DNA of 64,000 nt, taken from Paracoccaceae bacterium. GTDB taxonomy: Bacteria > Pseudomonadota > Alphaproteobacteria > Rhodobacterales > Rhodobacteraceae. The position numbers and the translations under genes are program-made. Location of the stretch: contig JACVZW010000071.1 of assembly GCA_014654775.1 (NCBI GenBank), positions 149,476-213,475 on the forward strand. Reading direction: 5' to 3'. This document shows positions 9,681 to 23,009 of this stretch, in pieces; the stretch's first letter is position 1, and each line of letters opens with the position of its first letter. The notes under the pieces were generated by a model. It was not told the origin of the DNA, did no database searches, and saw only the letters and a list, made by a program, of their open reading frames with translations.

Positions 9681-11212
9681 TACCACATGTCGGCCATCTC
9701 GGCCTTCTTGCGGGCGACAAACGCCTCCAGTTCCTCCCGCATCCCCGCCTCCATCGGCGGGGCCTCATACTCCGCCAGCCGCTGCTTCCACGCCCGGTTG
9801 GCGCGGGTGGCGGCATCCGTCGAGCCCGCCGCCTCCCATTTCTCGAACGGCTCATTGTCCGACAGCTCGCTGTCCCAGAAGGCCGTCTCATAATGCGCCA
9901 TGGTGTGGGAACAGCCGAAGAAATGGTTCCCCGGCCCCACTTCCGCAAAGGCCTCCACCGCCAGCTGGTCGTCGTCGATCTTCACCCCGTCCAGATAAGA
10001 ATGCAAAGCCCCGCACAGGTCCGCATCCAGCATGAACTTCTCATAGGACATGGACAGAAGGCCATCCAGGAACCCCGCCGAATGCAGGATGAAATTCGCC
10101 CCGCATTGCACAGCGGCCAGCATGGACATCGTCCCTTCCATCATCGCCTGCCCATCCGGCAGCTTTGACGTCGTGAAATTCCCCGAACAGCGCAACGGCA
10201 GGTTCAGCCGCCGACACAGCTGCCCGATCACCATGGACCCGATCGCAGGCTCCGGCGTGCCAAAGGTGGGCGATCCCGACCGCAGGCTCATCGAGGACAG
10301 GAAGTTGCCAAAGATGACCGGCGCCCCTTTCCGCTCCAACTGCGTCAGCGCACAGCCCGCCATCGTCTCGGCCAAGGACTGCGCGATGGCCCCGGCATTG
10401 GTCACCGGCCCCATCGCGCCGCCTAGGATGAAAGGCACCACCACCGCCGCCTGACCCGCCCGCGCATAGGCCCGCAAGCTGCGCGTCATCGTCCCGTCCC
10501 AAACCAGCGGCGAATTGACGTTCACATTCCCAAGGATCACGCAATTTGCATCGACGAAATCGCGGCCGAACACGATCCGCGCCATGTCGATGCTGTCTTC
10601 CGCCCGCTCCTCCGCCGTCACCGACCCCATGAAGGGCCGGTCGCTCAGCGTCAGATGCGCCATCACCATATCCAGATGGCGCTTGTTCACCGCGATATCC
10701 GTGGGTTCGCAGATCGTGCCGCCCGAATGGTGGAAATTGGGGGAGGCCTGCGCCAGCTTGATGAAATTCCGAAAATCCTCCAGCGTCCCGAACCGCCGCC
10801 CCTTGTCGAGGTCCATCACAAACGGGCTGCCATAGGCGGGCGCAAAGACGACCGACTTCCCCCCGATCAGCACCGACCGCGCCGGGTTGCGCGCATGCTG
10901 CACAAATTCCGCAGGCGCCGATTGCAGCACCTCGCGCAGCATCCCCGGCGGAAACTTCACCAAGAGCCCCGACACCTCCGCCCCCGCCCGCTTCCAATGA
11001 TCGAGCGGCACGGGATCATCACGGAACTCGATCCCCGTCTCGGCCAATATCCGGTCCGCCGCCCGTTCGATGCGGATCAGGCTTTCCTCGCCCAAGACGT
11101 CATAGGTGGGGATGTTGCGCAGGATATAGGGCCGCCCGACCCGCGCCCCTTTCTTCGACCGTTCCGCCGCCCGCGCCGCGCGGCCTGACCGCTGATGCCG
11201 AACCTCGTCCAT
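9677..11212 (-). CDS. MttB-family methyltransferase, non-pyrrolysine type
   Basis: The 511-residue protein belongs to the trimethylamine methyltransferase (MttB) family and would be cytoplasmic. It has no internal TAG, so the active-site pyrrolysine of archaeal MttB is absent. Such homologues, for example MtgB, demethylate other quaternary amines (glycine betaine and others) and pass the methyl group to a corrinoid protein. No corrinoid protein, corrinoid reductase or second methyltransferase gene is adjacent, so the substrate is open. The termination codon is TAG at 9679-9677. The ATG at 11212 is preceded by a GGGGAGG stretch. Confidence 0.8.
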   Translation of the reverse strand: MDEVRHQRSGRAARAAERSKKGARVGRPYILRNIPTYDVLGEESLIRIERAADRILAETGIEFRDDPVPLDHWKRAGAEVSGLLVKFPPGMLREVLQSAPAEFVQHARNPARSVLIGGKSVVFAPAYGSPFVMDLDKGRRFGTLEDFRNFIKLAQASPNFHHSGGTICEPTDIAVNKRHLDMVMAHLTLSDRPFMGSVTAEERAEDSIDMARIVFGRDFVDANCVILGNVNVNSPLVWDGTMTRSLRAYARAGQAAVVVPFILGGAMGPVTNAGAIAQSLAETMAGCALTQLERKGAPVIFGNFLSSMSLRSGSPTFGTPEPAIGSMVIGQLCRRLNLPLRCSGNFTTSKLPDGQAMMEGTMSMLAAVQCGANFILHSAGFLDGLLSMSYEKFMLDADLCGALHSYLDGVKIDDDQLAVEAFAEVGPGNHFFGCSHTMAHYETAFWDSELSDNEPFEKWEAAGSTDAATRANRAWKQRLAEYEAPPMEAGMREELEAFVARKKAEMADMWY

Positions 11213-11300
11213 CGCCCGCCTCCCCTGACCCTGCCGCCCAAGAGACGCGCGCAGACCGCAAAAGTCACATCGAAACGCGACAGCGACAGGACGAAATGCG

Positions 11301-11390
11301 CCCCTTCATCTTGGCCCAAATACTCCACGGGGGTCTGGGGGTGTGAAACCCCCAGCCTCGCCTGCGCGGCGTCAGCCGCGCAGGCGAGGC
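11301..11390 (-). terminator. Hairpins after pgm, including a shared intergenic element
   Basis: A perfect 16-bp stem has arms at 11355-11370 and 11375-11390 with loop GTCA. Next to it is CTGGGGG/CCCCCAG at 11335-11341 and 11349-11355. The block 11301-11355 (CCCCTTCATCT, then CAAATACTC, then a GC hairpin) is repeated in altered form at 16643-16702. It lies downstream of pgm and upstream of the mttB-like gene. There is no U-tract. Confidence 0.6.
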
Positions 11391-11442
11391 AAAAGGAACG
11401 CGCCGCCTTCTTCGGGCGGCGCTCCGCATCAAAACCGCAGCC

Positions 11443-15202
<3,760 letters not shown>

Positions 15203-15206
<4 letters not shown>

Positions 15207-16636
15207 CGGGCCAGCCCGTCATACAGCGCGGCATAGGCAGCCGCACTCGTCTCCCAGCCCACAGGATGGGCCATCGCGTTCTTCTGCACCCGCGCCCATT
15301 GCTTCGGATCGCCATGCAGCGCCACCAATTGCCGCAACGCCTGACCGAAGGCCACCGCATCCGTGGGATGAAACTGCACCCCCGTCGCCACCCCGGCGGC
15401 CAGCGCTGCGGGCGAGGCATGGATCACCGTATCGGCCAAGCCCCCCACCGCCGCCACGACCGGGATCGTGCCATAGCGCAAGCCATACATCTGCGTCAGC
15501 CCGCAAGGCTCGAACCGCGACGGCACCAGCACCGCATCGGCCCCGGCAAACAGCCGATGCGACAGCGCCTCGTCATAACCGATCCTGACCGCCACCTTGC
15601 CGGGGAAGCGGCTCTCCAACCCCCGCATCGCGGCCTCCAGCGCCGGGTCCCCTGACCCCAGCACGATCAGCCCCCCACCCGCCGCCACGAAATCCGGCAC
15701 CACATCAGGCAACAGATCGATGCCCTTCTGATCGGTCAATCGGCTCACCACGATGGCCAGCGGCCCGACAGGCTCCGCCATCCCGAATTCCGCGCAAAGC
15801 GCCGCGCGGTTCGCGGACTTCCCCTTCATCGCCTTGACGGAAAAGGGCAGCGGCTCCGCCTCGGGCGACCAGACGGCAGTATCCACCCCGTTCAGGATGC
15901 CCGACACCACCGCCCCCCGCGCCGTGATCACCCCCTGCAGCCCCATCCCAAACTCCGGCCGCATCAATTCCACGGCATAGGTCGGCGACACAGTGGTGAT
16001 CCGGTCCGCCGTCACCAGCCCCGCCTTCAGGCTGGACAGCCCCCCGTAATACTCCAACTGCCCGGGATGAAAGGCCTCGCGCGGCAGGCGCAGCGTGTCG
16101 ATCATCCCGGCATCGGCCCAACCCTGAAAGGCGATGTTGTGGACCGTGATCACCGACCCCACGCCGCCCGTGCCGCCATAGGCCAGATAGGCGGGCGCCA
16201 GCCCCGCCTGCCAATCATGCGCGTGCAGCACGCAGGCCTTCCAGCCGTCGAACCCCTCGCGCGCCATCCGCGCCGCGACCCATGACAGCGCCGCAAAACG
16301 CTGCGGATTGTCCGGCCAGTCGCCCGCGGCGGAATTGTAGGGGCCGCCCTCGCGGTCGAAAAGATGCGGTGCATCAAGGAGGAGGACATCCACCCCCTCC
16401 ACCTCGCCCGCAAAGACCACGCCCTCGCCGCCCCACAGCCCCGGCTCGTGCCAGACCGGGCGCATCCCCGCCAGCGCCCCCCGCAGCCGCCGATAGGCGG
16501 GCAGCAGCACCCGCATCTCCCACCCCAAGGGGCGCAGCGCGGCGGGCAGCGCGCCCACCACATCGGCCAGACCCCCGGTCTTGATCAGGGGCACGCATTC
16601 CGAGGCCACCGACAGCACCCGCCCCCTGATCTGCAT
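15203..16636 (-). CDS. glgA: Glycogen synthase (ADP-glucose type)
   Basis: The 477-residue GT5 enzyme adds glucose from ADP-glucose to the growing alpha-1,4-glucan. The ADP-glucose binding motif KTGGLADVVGALP lies near the N-terminus, and the C-terminal half has PSRFEPCGLTQMYGLRYGT, the GT5 donor loop with its Glu. The ATG at 16636 is chosen because AAGGGGCAGG sits just upstream. The alternative ATG at 16651 lies inside an intergenic element that recurs at 11.3 kb, so it is probably not coding. Its stop overlaps the glgX start. Confidence 0.94.
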
Positions 16637-16642
16637 GACCTG

Positions 16643-16702
16643 CCCCTTCATCTGTTCTCAAATATCCTCGGGTGGGTCCGGGAGGGCAGACAGCCCTCCC
16701 GG
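16643..16702 (-). repeat. Second copy of the intergenic hairpin element
   Basis: CCCCTTCATCT and CAAATA match the element at 11301-11355 in the same orientation. It is followed by a perfect hairpin, CCGGGAGGGC/GCCCTCCCGG, with arms at 16678-16687 and 16693-16702 and a 5-nt loop. It lies between glgC and glgA and could weaken transcription or protect mRNA ends inside the operon (inference). Confidence 0.55.
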
Positions 16703-16724
16703 GGCATCCATCCCGCGCCACGCT

Positions 16725-17999
16725 TCAGGACAATTTCCGCGCCCGCGCGTCAAGCATGTCCTGCGTGATCAACACGATCCCCCCCTCGCTGCGGCGGAAC
16801 CATTTCGCGTCCTCCTCCGGGTCCTGCCCCACGACCAGCCCCTCGGGGATCACCACCCCGCTGTCGATGACGCAATTCGTCAACTCCGCCTTGCGGTTCA
16901 CCACCACGCGCGGCAGGGCCACCACATATTCAAGGCTGGAATAGGAATGGGTCCTCACCCCGGTGAACAGCAGCGAATTGCGCACCTCCGACCCCGACAC
17001 GATGCAATCCCCCGACACCAGCGAGGAAATCGCCATCCCCCGCCGCCCATCCTCGTCATGGATGAACTTCGCGGGCGGCACGATCTCGGAATAGGTCCAG
17101 ATCGGCCAGCTGTTGTCATAGATGTCCAGTTTCGGCACGAAATCCGTCAGGTCGATATTGGCCTGCCAGAAGGCGTCGATCGTCCCCACATCGCGCCAAT
17201 AAGGTTCATCCTCCAGCCCCGACTTCACGCAGGAATCGGCGAATTTATGCGCCATCGCCTTGCCGTTCTTCACGATGGCGGGGATCAGGTCATTGCCGAA
17301 ATCATGGCTGGAATTCGCATCCTCCATATCCCGGATCAACAGATCGCGCAGGAAGGCCCAGTCAAAGACATAGATCCCCATCGAGGCCAGCGCATGATCC
17401 GGATCGCCCGGTATCCCCGGCGGGTCCTTTGGCTTTTCCAGGAAGGAGGTGATCCGCATCTCCTTGTCCACCGCCATCACGCCAAAGGCCGTCGCCTCCG
17501 CCCGTGGGACGGTCAGGCAGCCGATGGTCACATCGGCCCCGGTCGAGACATGCTGCTGCAGCATGATCTCGTAATCCATCTTGTAGATATGGTCCCCCGC
17601 CAGCACGACGACGTATTTGATGCCGTAGCTGTCCACGATGTCGATGTTCTGCGCCACGGCATCCGCCGTGCCCAGATACCATTTCGTCTCGTCCACCCGC
17701 TGCGAGGCGGGCAGGATGTCCAGATATTCGTTCCGCTCCGCCCGGAAGAAGTTCCATCCCCGCTGGCAATGCCGGATCAGGCTATGCGCCTTGTATTGCG
17801 TGGCAATCGCCATCTTCCGAATGCCGGAATTCAGCGCGTTCGACAGGGCGAAGTCGATGATCCGCGTCTTGCCGCCGAAATAGACGGCGGGTTTCGCGCG
17901 GCGGTCGGTCAACTCCTTCAACCGGCTGCCCCGCCCCCCGGCAAGGACGAAGGCCATCGCCTGACTGGACAGGCGCGCATTCGGTCTTGGCTGCAACAT
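16725..17999 (-). CDS. glgC: Glucose-1-phosphate adenylyltransferase
   Basis: The 424-residue enzyme makes ADP-glucose from ATP and glucose-1-phosphate, the committed step of glycogen synthesis. It has the nucleotidyltransferase loop [20 protein letters not shown] near residue 18, the [11 protein letters not shown] segment, the sugar-phosphate site FLEKP and a C-terminal left-handed beta-helix. Bacterial GlgC is usually allosterically controlled by glycolytic intermediates, and the N-terminal Arg/Lys residues of that site appear kept. The start at 17999 has AGGGAGGGAAGAC upstream. It lies 44 nt after glgB and 88 nt before glgA. Confidence 0.95.
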   Translation of the reverse strand: MLQPRPNARLSSQAMAFVLAGGRGSRLKELTDRRAKPAVYFGGKTRIIDFALSNALNSGIRKMAIATQYKAHSLIRHCQRGWNFFRAERNEYLDILPASQRVDETKWYLGTADAVAQNIDIVDSYGIKYVVVLAGDHIYKMDYEIMLQQHVSTGADVTIGCLTVPRAEATAFGVMAVDKEMRITSFLEKPKDPPGIPGDPDHALASMGIYVFDWAFLRDLLIRDMEDANSSHDFGNDLIPAIVKNGKAMAHKFADSCVKSGLEDEPYWRDVGTIDAFWQANIDLTDFVPKLDIYDNSWPIWTYSEIVPPAKFIHDEDGRRGMAISSLVSGDCIVSGSEVRNSLLFTGVRTHSYSSLEYVVALPRVVVNRKAELTNCVIDSGVVIPEGLVVGQDPEEDAKWFRRSEGGIVLITQDMLDARARKLS

Positions 18000-18043
18000 C
18001 GTCTTCCCTCCCTGAGGCGGCTTTGCCGCTTATGTCGTCACCC

Positions 18044-20227
18044 TCACGCACCCGCCTGACGGAACCAGACTGCCGAAAGGGGCGGCAGCGTGACAAGCGC
18101 CGATTGCGCCTGCCCATGCCATGCCACCGCTTCCGCCGTCACCCCGCCCAGATTGCCCCGGTTGCCGCCGCCATAGATGGCGGAATCCGTGTTCAAAATC
18201 TCGTCCCAATGGCCGCCCGCCGGCAGGCCCAGCCGATAGCTCCGCTCCACCGGGGTCATGTTCACCACGCAGACGACCATCGGATCGCTTGGCCCACCCT
18301 TCCGGACCCAAGCATAGACCGACGCCCCCGCATCATTGCTTTCGATCCAGGCAAACCCTTCCGGCCGCGTGTCGTTCACATAGAGCGCCGGGTTCTCGCG
18401 ATAGGCGCGGTTCAGATCGCGCACCAAGGCCTGCACGCCGCGATGATCCGCAATCTCCAACTGATGCCAGTCAAGGCTCTGGTTGTGGTTCCATTCCCGC
18501 CCTTGGGCGAATTCGCATCCCATGAACAAAAGCTTCTTGCCCGGATGCCCCCACATGAACCCGTAATAGGCCCGCAAATTGGCAAACTTCTCCGGGCCGT
18601 CCCCCGGCATCTTCTCCAGCATGCTGCCCTTGCCATGCACCACCTCGTCATGGCTGATCGGCAGGATGTAATTCTCCGACCAGGCGTAATGCAGGCCAAA
18701 GGTCATCTGGTGGTGGTGATACTGCCGATAGATCGGGTCCTTCTGCATGTAGGACAGGGTGTCGTTCATCCAGCCCATGTTCCACTTGAACCCAAAGCCA
18801 AGGCCCCCGTGATCCACAGGCCGCGACACGCCGGGAAAGGCCGTGCTTTCCTCGGCCACCGTCATCACCCCCGGCACCTCGCCATAGACGGTGACATTCA
18901 TCCGCCGCAGCAGCGCCGCCGCCTCGTAATTCTCGCGCCCGCCATCCTTGTTGGGGATCCACTCGCCGTCCTTGCGGGAATAGTCGCGATAGAGCATCGA
19001 GGCCACGGCATCCACCCGCAGCCCGTCGACATGGTATTCCTCCAGCCAGTAAAGCGCGTTGGAGACGAGGTAATTCGCCACCTCCACCCGCCCGTAATTG
19101 TAGATGAGCGTGTTCCAATCCTGATGGAACCCCTCGCGCGGATCGGCATGTTCATAAAGCGCCGTCCCGTCAAAACGGCCCAGCCCATGCGGGTCGGTCG
19201 GGAAATGCCCCGGCACCCAGTCCAGCAATACCCCCAGCCCCTTCCGATGCGCGGCATCGATCAGCGCGCGGAACTCGCCCGGCGTTCCGTGGCGAATGGT
19301 GGGGGCGAACATCCCCACCGGCTGATAGCCCCAGCTGCCGTCGAAGGGATATTCGCTGATCGGCATCAGCTCGATATGGGTGAACCCCATATCCGCCGCA
19401 TAGTCCACCAACTGCTCGGCCAGTTCCAGATAGGACAGCATCCGGTCCCCCGGCGCGCGCCGCCACGATCCCAGATGCACCTCATAGACCGAAATCGGCG
19501 CATCGATCGAATGCCGCGCGGCCCGACCCGCCATCCAGTCGGCATCGTGAAACGCCCCGTCGATCCGCCGCACGACGGACGCATTGGCAGGCGGATGTTC
19601 CGACCCGAACCCCACCGGATCGGCCTTCAACGGCCCGGGCGCGCCATGCTGGCCCAGAATCTCGTATTTGTAGGTCGCGCCCTCGCCCAGACCGGGAATG
19701 AAGGTCTCCCACACGCCCGTCGCGCCCCGCCGCCGCATCGGATGGCGCCGCCCGTCCCAGATGTTGAAATCCCCCACGACCGAGACGCGCTCCGCATTCG
19801 GCGCCCAGACGGCGAAATGCGTGCCCTCCGCGCCCTCATGCGTGATGACATGCGCGCCCAGCACCTGCCACAGCCGCTTATGCGTGCCTTCCCCCAGCAG
19901 ATATTCATCCATCTCGCCCAGCACCGGGCCAAAACGGAAGGGATCCTCGAACTCCCACACCGCCCCATGGCCTTCGGCGCGCAGCCGATAGTCGGACTTC
20001 CGCGCCAGCGCCGCACAGAACAGCCCGTCACAGCCGGGGATGGGGTCCGCCGCAACAGGCTTGCCCGCCTTGCCAGTCAGCACCCAAAGACGCTCCGCCC
20101 CCGGAACAAAGGCCGTGACGACCCATGCGCCCTCGCGCTTGTGCAGGCCCAGCACGGAAAAGGGATCACCATGCCGCCCTTCAACGATGGCCCGCGCCGC
20201 CCCGTGGTCGATCAGGTTTCCGCCCAT
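18044..20227 (-). CDS. glgB: 1,4-alpha-glucan branching enzyme
   Basis: The 727-residue GH13 enzyme forms alpha-1,6 branches in glycogen. It has an N-terminal extension and CBM48 (FAVWAPNAERVSVVGDFNIWDG near 170), then the catalytic barrel with DWVPGHFPTD, GLRVDAVASMLY (nucleophile Asp), TVAEEST (acid Glu) and PISHDEVVHGKGSM. All four GH13 regions are intact and the length is typical. The ATG at 20227 has GGGAGGGGGG upstream. It follows glgP by 36 nt. Confidence 0.95.
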   Translation of the reverse strand: MGGNLIDHGAARAIVEGRHGDPFSVLGLHKREGAWVVTAFVPGAERLWVLTGKAGKPVAADPIPGCDGLFCAALARKSDYRLRAEGHGAVWEFEDPFRFGPVLGEMDEYLLGEGTHKRLWQVLGAHVITHEGAEGTHFAVWAPNAERVSVVGDFNIWDGRRHPMRRRGATGVWETFIPGLGEGATYKYEILGQHGAPGPLKADPVGFGSEHPPANASVVRRIDGAFHDADWMAGRAARHSIDAPISVYEVHLGSWRRAPGDRMLSYLELAEQLVDYAADMGFTHIELMPISEYPFDGSWGYQPVGMFAPTIRHGTPGEFRALIDAAHRKGLGVLLDWVPGHFPTDPHGLGRFDGTALYEHADPREGFHQDWNTLIYNYGRVEVANYLVSNALYWLEEYHVDGLRVDAVASMLYRDYSRKDGEWIPNKDGGRENYEAAALLRRMNVTVYGEVPGVMTVAEESTAFPGVSRPVDHGGLGFGFKWNMGWMNDTLSYMQKDPIYRQYHHHQMTFGLHYAWSENYILPISHDEVVHGKGSMLEKMPGDGPEKFANLRAYYGFMWGHPGKKLLFMGCEFAQGREWNHNQSLDWHQLEIADHRGVQALVRDLNRAYRENPALYVNDTRPEGFAWIESNDAGASVYAWVRKGGPSDPMVVCVVNMTPVERSYRLGLPAGGHWDEILNTDSAIYGGGNRGNLGGVTAEAVAWHGQAQSALVTLPPLSAVWFRQAGA

Positions 20228-20263
20228 GGCTGCCCCCCTCCCAAAGAGCGCCGCCCCGACCCG

Positions 20264-22657
20264 TCACAGGGCCGAGGTGACCCCCCAAATCTGGTCCATA
20301 TAGCTGCGGATCGTGCGGTCCGACGAAAAGAACCCGCTCCGCGCCGTGTTCATCGCTGCCATCCCTGCCCAGCGATCCGCGTCCTTATAGGCACGGTCCA
20401 CCTCGCCCTGCGCGGCATGATAGGCGTCAAAGTCGGATGCCACGAGGAAATAGTCGTGATGCCAGACCCGATGCACCAACCCGTGATAGCGGTCGGTGTG
20501 ATCGGGGCTGAACCGCCCTTCGGCGATCATCTGCAGCACGTCCTGCAAGGGCTTGCTCGCCTCGATGGCCTTCTTGGAATGGTCCGGGTCCTCGCGGCGG
20601 CGCGTCACCTCCTCCGCCGTCAGACCAAAGAGGAAGAAGTTCTCCGCCCCCACCTCTTCCAATATCTCCACATTGGCCCCGTCCAGCGTGCCGATGGTCG
20701 GCGCGCCGTTCATCATGAACTTCATGTTGCCCGTGCCGCTGGCCTCTTTCCCGGCGGTAGAGATCTGTTCCGACAGATCGGCCGCAGGGATCAGCCGCTC
20801 GGCCATGCTGACATTGTAATTCGCCGGATAGACGATCTTCAGCAGATCGCCCGTGACCGGATCGTTGTTGACCACCTGCGCCACGTCATTGATCAGATGG
20901 ATGATCTCTTTCGCCACCGCATAGCCGGGGGCGGACTTGCCGCCAAAAATCTTCACGCGCGGCACCCAGTCACCCTTGGGATTGGACCGGATCTTGTGCC
21001 AATGCGCGATGGTCTCGAGGATGTTCAAGAGCTGGCGCTTGTATTCATGGATGCGCTTGATCTGCACGTCGAACAAGGCATCGGGATTGACCTTCACCCC
21101 ACATTCCGCCGCGATCCAGTTGGACAGCTGCACCTTGTTCGCGCGCTTGGCCGCCCCGAAGGCGTCACGGAAGGCCTTATCCTTCACATGCGTCTCCAGC
21201 CCCCGCAGACGATCCAGATCGTCCTCCCACCCGTCGCCGATGCTGTCGGTGATCAGCTTCGCCAAAGGCCGGTTCGCCATCTTCAGCCAGCGCCGCGGCG
21301 TGACCCCGTTCGTCTGGTTGATGATCCGCCCCGGATGCAGGCGCTCCAACTCGGGGAAGAGGTTCTTCTTCACAAGGTCGGAATGCAGCGCGGATACCCC
21401 GTTCACCTTATGCGCCATGATGAAAGCCAACTCGCCCATCCGCACCTCGTGATGCTTCACGATCCCCACGTAATGGGGACGGCTGGGATAGGTCCGGCGG
21501 TGCCAACTGTCGATCCGCTCCACGATCTGCATATGGCGCGGCAGCACATTGCCGAAGGTAAAGGTCGCCCAGCGCTCCAACGCCTCGGGCAGCAGCGTGT
21601 GGTTGGTGTAGCCAAGGCAGCCCCGCGCCGTTTGCAGCGCATCGTCGAAGCCCATCCCATGCTCGTCCATCAAGAGGCGGATCAACTCCGGCCCGGCGAT
21701 GGCGGGATGGGTGTCGTTCATCTGGATCGCCACGTGATTGGGCAGCGCCTTCAGGTCCGAATGCCGCGCCAGATAGCGGCGCAGGATGTCCTGCAACGCG
21801 GCCGAGGTCAGGAAAAACTCCTGCTTCAGCCGCAACTCCTTGCCCTGATAGGTCGTGTCATCGGGGTAAAGCACGCGGCTCAGCGTCCGCGCCAACGCCT
21901 CAGGCTCCGCCGCCGCCGCATAGTCGCCCCGGTTGAACCGGTCCAGATCGAACAGCGTCGTGGGCTTCGCTGCCCAAAGGCGCAGCGTATTCGCCCATTT
22001 CCCCTGCCAGCCGATCACCGGCGTGTCATGCGCCTCGGCCAGCACCGTTTCGCCGGGCACCCAAACCTCGCGCCCGTCCCGCGTCTCCACCTCTCCCTTG
22101 AAGGGGATCGTATAGGCGCTTTCGGGCCGCGCGAATTCCCACGGATGGGCCTGCGTCAGCCAATCCTCCGGCGTCTCCACCTGCTGGCCCGCCTCAAAGC
22201 GCTGACGGAACAGGCCATGCTCATAGCGGATGCCATAGCCATAGGCGGGGCAGCCCAGCGTCGCCATGCTTTCCATGAAACAGGCGGCCAAGCGGCCAAG
22301 GCCGCCATTGCCCAGCGCAGCGTCGGGCTCGTTCTCCACGATGGTGCGGAAGTCCTGACCCAGCGCCGTCATCGCCTCTTCCGCCACATCGCGCAGGCCG
22401 AGGTTGATCGTGGCATCCTCCAGCAGACGCCCGATCAGAAATTCCATCGACAGGTAATAGACCCGCTTGCGATCTTCGGCCCATGTCCGGCGGGTGGAGG
22501 CGAACCAGGGCTCTACGATCCGGTCACGGATCGCGAAGGACAAAGCCATGCGCCAATCATAGACACTGGCATTCGGCGCATCCTTGCCCAGCGTAAAGGT
22601 CAGATGCCGCGCGATATCGGCTTGCAGCAGGTTCGGGGTCAGGCTCAGATCGTTCAC
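20264..22657 (-). CDS. glgP: Glycogen/maltodextrin phosphorylase
   Basis: The 797-residue GT35 enzyme releases glucose-1-phosphate from glycogen ends. The PLP-binding Lys is in EASGTGNMKFMMNGA, near residue 646, and KRIHEYKRQLLN and NGGLGRLAACFMES are present. The start is uncertain: there is no good ATG, and the choice is between GTG at 22657 (AGTGGA upstream, taken here) and GTG at 22681. It is the first gene of the operon glgP-B-C-A-X-pgm. Its predicted promoter contains a LacI-type operator-like sequence. Confidence 0.92.
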   Translation of the reverse strand: MNDLSLTPNLLQADIARHLTFTLGKDAPNASVYDWRMALSFAIRDRIVEPWFASTRRTWAEDRKRVYYLSMEFLIGRLLEDATINLGLRDVAEEAMTALGQDFRTIVENEPDAALGNGGLGRLAACFMESMATLGCPAYGYGIRYEHGLFRQRFEAGQQVETPEDWLTQAHPWEFARPESAYTIPFKGEVETRDGREVWVPGETVLAEAHDTPVIGWQGKWANTLRLWAAKPTTLFDLDRFNRGDYAAAAEPEALARTLSRVLYPDDTTYQGKELRLKQEFFLTSAALQDILRRYLARHSDLKALPNHVAIQMNDTHPAIAGPELIRLLMDEHGMGFDDALQTARGCLGYTNHTLLPEALERWATFTFGNVLPRHMQIVERIDSWHRRTYPSRPHYVGIVKHHEVRMGELAFIMAHKVNGVSALHSDLVKKNLFPELERLHPGRIINQTNGVTPRRWLKMANRPLAKLITDSIGDGWEDDLDRLRGLETHVKDKAFRDAFGAAKRANKVQLSNWIAAECGVKVNPDALFDVQIKRIHEYKRQLLNILETIAHWHKIRSNPKGDWVPRVKIFGGKSAPGYAVAKEIIHLINDVAQVVNNDPVTGDLLKIVYPANYNVSMAERLIPAADLSEQISTAGKEASGTGNMKFMMNGAPTIGTLDGANVEILEEVGAENFFLFGLTAEEVTRRREDPDHSKKAIEASKPLQDVLQMIAEGRFSPDHTDRYHGLVHRVWHHDYFLVASDFDAYHAAQGEVDRAYKDADRWAGMAAMNTARSGFFSSDRTIRSYMDQIWGVTSAL

Positions 22658-22761
22658 GTCACAGCATCCACTTCTTGGCACCTTACGCCAACCCTATGCC
22701 CCCTGCGCGGCGGGTCAAGGCCGGGAAGGGCGGAAAACCCTTCGGGAGGCCCTTTCAAACC

Positions 22762-22790
22762 GCTTTAAATGTTACCGCAAACATCCGCAA
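22762..22790 (-). promoter_or_regulatory. Predicted glgP promoter with LacI-type operator
   Basis: On the minus strand TTGCGG (22790-22785) and TAAAGC (22767-22762) are 17 bp apart and could be -35 and -10. Between them on the plus strand is TGTTACCGCAAACA (22770-22783), one base from the dyad TGTTACCGGTAACA type recognised by LacI-family regulators such as CceR of Rhodobacter sphaeroides. Its position inside the spacer would suit repression. Confidence 0.35.
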
Positions 22791-22920
22791 GTTTCTTATG
22801 CAATCCCATAGATAATTTGCTTTTCCAGATGGTCAAAACGCTTTGGATGCCTTGCCCTAAGACCCAGGCAAGCCCCTTCTGCGCCCCGCCACTCTGCCCA
22901 GCATGGCTTTTTTATCGATC

Positions 22921-22932
22921 TGATCTGGATCA
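22921..22932. promoter_or_regulatory. Short dyad upstream of the Rrf2 gene
   Basis: TGATCTGGATCA has perfect 5-bp arms around a 2-bp centre. It lies in the upstream region of the Rrf2 regulator and could be an autoregulatory site. It does not match the FnrL consensus TTGAT-N4-ATCAA because the spacer is too short. Confidence 0.25.
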
Positions 22933-23009
22933 TGTCGCAGAACCTCTGCCCTGCATAAATCTTTGGCGACAGAAACCCGCCAAACCACCCGGCGGACCGG
23001 AGGCCGACC

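Larger units (their letters stand above)
22682..23009. other. Divergent intergenic region glgP / rrf2
   Basis: This 328-bp region is clearly more AT-rich than its surroundings. It holds the glgP promoter candidate (22762-22790) and, on the rrf2 side, the dyad TGATC-TG-GATCA at 22921-22932, about 78 nt before the rrf2 start. No ORF with coding character was seen. Confidence 0.6.

Noticed and set aside
9677..11212. Pyrrolysine-coding MttB gene
   Set aside because: There is no internal TAG. The only TAG is the terminal codon, where the protein already has full family length.
22921..22932. FnrL/Crp-type binding site before the Rrf2 gene
   Set aside because: The dyad TGATC-TG-GATCA has a 2-bp spacer, whereas the FnrL consensus needs 4 bp and TTGAT arms.
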